From Sphaerisporangium fuscum (GTDB taxonomy: Bacteria > Actinomycetota > Actinomycetes > Streptosporangiales > Streptosporangiaceae): a stretch of DNA of 64,000 nucleotides. Both the position numbers and the translations under genes were made by a program. Location of the stretch: positions 186,001 to 250,000 of the forward strand of contig NZ_JAHDTF010000003.1 of assembly GCF_018531465.1 (NCBI RefSeq), read 5' to 3'. A model generated the notes under the pieces. That model searched no databases, was not told the origin of the DNA, and was given only the letters and a program-made list of their open reading frames with translations. Shown one piece after another: positions 62,817-64,000 of the stretch. Position 1 is the first letter of the stretch, and every line of letters starts with the position of its first letter.

Positions 62817-64000
62817 ATGTCCCGACGTCCGTGGCTCACGTTGCTGACCACGATGGCGCTGATCACCCCTGGAACCCTGGCGCTCACCGCTCCCGCGGCG
62901 AACGCGTCGCCCATCCCGGCCTCCGACTACCAGCAGGTCGCGCTGGCGACCGGGAGCGCGGAGCTCGGGGAGGCGATGTCGCTGGCCGTCCTCCCGAACC
63001 GTTCGGTCGTCCACACCGCCCGCGACGGCACGGTGCGAGTCACCGACGCGGCCGGCACCACCAAGGTGGCCGGCAAGCTCGACGTCTACACCCACGACGA
63101 GGAGGGCCTCCAGGGCGTCGCCGCCGACCCGAACTTCGCCACCAACCGGTACATCTACCTGTACTACTCGCCCCGCCTCGGCACTCCCGACGGCGACGCA
63201 CCGACCAGCGGCACCCAGGCGCAGTTCGACCAGTGGAAGGGGCATCTGAACCTGTCGCGGTTCACGTTGAAGGCCGACGACACCCTCGACCCGGCCAGCG
63301 AGAAGGTCGTGCTGGAGGTGCCCAACGACCGGGGGCAGTGCTGCCACGTCGGCGGCGACATCGACTTCGACGCGGCCGGGAACCTGTACCTGACGACCGG
63401 CGACGACACCAACCCGTTCGAGTCGAACGCCTACTCGCCGCTGGACGAGCGCACCGACCGCAACCCGCAGTTCGACGCGCAGCGCTCCTCGGGCAACACC
63501 AACGACCTGCGCGGCAAGGTGCTGCGCATCAAGCCGCAGCCCGACGGCACCTACACCATCCCCAGCGGCAACCTCTTCCCGCCCGGCACGGCCAGGACCC
63601 GGCCCGAGATCTACGCGATGGGATTCCGCAACCCGTTCCGGATGTCGGTGGACAAGGCCACCGGCATCGTCTACCTGGGTGACTACGGTCCCGACGCCGG
63701 GGTGAGCGACCCCGACCGGGGACCGGGCGGCCAGGTGGAGTTCGACCGGATCACCGCCCCGGGCAACTTCGGCTGGCCCTACTGCACCGGCACGAACACC
63801 ACCGCCGAGACCTACAACCAGTACACCTTCCCGAACGGCCCCTCCGGCGCCAAGTACGACTGCGCCGGCGGCCCGGCCAACAACTCCTTCCGCAACACCG
63901 GCCTGACCAAGCTGCCCCCGGCCAAGCCGAGCTGGATCAGGTACGGCGGTGACTCCGGCTCCCCGCCCGAGTTCGGCTCCGGCTCGGAATCGCCGATGGG
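62817..64000 (+). CDS. Secreted PQQ-dependent sugar dehydrogenase (C-terminus beyond window)
   Basis: At least 394 residues are visible. After a signal peptide (~1-30, ends NASPIPA) comes a beta-propeller of the glucose/sorbosone dehydrogenase family: VVHTARDGTVRV, DEEGLQGVAADPNFATN, GGDIDFDAAGNLYLTTGDDTN, LRGKVLRIKP, EIYAMGFRNPFRM. These proteins oxidise sugars with PQQ and often carry extra carbohydrate-binding or PKD-type domains downstream, which cannot be seen here. ATG 62817 follows GGAAGGAAAAG. It is probably controlled by the ROK regulator and/or the CebR-type box upstream. Confidence 0.9.
   Translation, partial: MSRRPWLTLLTTMALITPGTLALTAPAANASPIPASDYQQVALATGSAELGEAMSLAVLPNRSVVHTARDGTVRVTDAAGTTKVAGKLDVYTHDEEGLQGVAADPNFATNRYIYLYYSPRLGTPDGDAPTSGTQAQFDQWKGHLNLSRFTLKADDTLDPASEKVVLEVPNDRGQCCHVGGDIDFDAAGNLYLTTGDDTNPFESNAYSPLDERTDRNPQFDAQRSSGNTNDLRGKVLRIKPQPDGTYTIPSGNLFPPGTARTRPEIYAMGFRNPFRMSVDKATGIVYLGDYGPDAGVSDPDRGPGGQVEFDRITAPGNFGWPYCTGTNTTAETYNQYTFPNGPSGAKYDCAGGPANNSFRNTGLTKLPPAKPSWIRYGGDSGSPPEFGSGSESPM

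Overview
The window is about 72% GC with strong third-position GC bias, GTG and TTG starts and head-to-tail overlapping genes. It carries typical actinomycete genes: a RamB-type regulator divergent from isocitrate lyase, glucosyl-3-phosphoglycerate synthase, FolP2, LolA-like/ABC genes, a YcnI-family protein and a DUF574 methyltransferase. A filamentous actinomycete, most likely of the Streptosporangiaceae (Nonomuraea/Streptosporangium-like), is the best guess. That placement is inference, because no rRNA gene is present. I found no rRNA, tRNA, CRISPR array, phage or intact insertion sequence.

The main content is a lanthipeptide super-locus at about 3.25-29.25 kb. Three complete lanthipeptide pathways of three different classes stand side by side. 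(i) 3352-12310 (+): a LanL-type (class IV) trifunctional synthetase with an intact zinc site, an S9 prolyl-oligopeptidase-like protease, three short paralogous precursors and two half-size ABC exporters. (ii) 19685-12357 (-): a class V system with LanK kinase, HopA1-like LanY, one precursor ending in Cys, an F420-type reductase (LanJ), a flavoprotein Cys decarboxylase (LanD), a degenerate kinase-fold protein (LanX candidate) and an M16 protease pair. (iii) 20005-25717 (+): a class II LanM, a C39-peptidase ABC exporter (LanT) and a double-glycine precursor. A 1,099-residue SARP/ATPase regulator (25955-29254) closes the locus. The promoter regions of the three synthetase operons (upstream of lanL, lanK and lanM) share a CACAAG direct-repeat element, with a -10-like hexamer exactly 10 nt after the last repeat. 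This suggests that one activator, probably the SARP, switches on all three pathways together. A strong hairpin follows each precursor gene or gene group.

Left flank (1-3245): a partial neutral zinc metallopeptidase, a LysR regulator and FolP2. Right of the locus: a PLP-dependent decarboxylase; an OmpR-type two-component system divergent from a LolA-like protein and an ABC-2 exporter, with CTGAGAG repeats between them; a YcnI-type protein with a membrane partner; a second ABC-2 exporter in which one permease is frameshifted; a collagen-like secreted protein next to an AT-rich patch; an F420-type oxidoreductase; an alpha/beta hydrolase; an OsmC protein; a Ser/Thr kinase; aceA/ramB with a RamB-like box; a secreted GH5 cellulase behind a perfect CebR-type palindrome; gpgS; a TetR/methyltransferase pair with a tandem palindromic operator; a TSUP permease; a DUF574 methyltransferase; a P450 lacking the ExxR glutamate; a frameshifted phosphotransferase; a ROK regulator; and the start of a secreted PQQ-type sugar dehydrogenase behind a second near-perfect CebR-type palindrome.

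Several remnants (hemerythrin tail, fascin-like fragment, two frameshifted genes) indicate gene decay or sequencing error on the right side.
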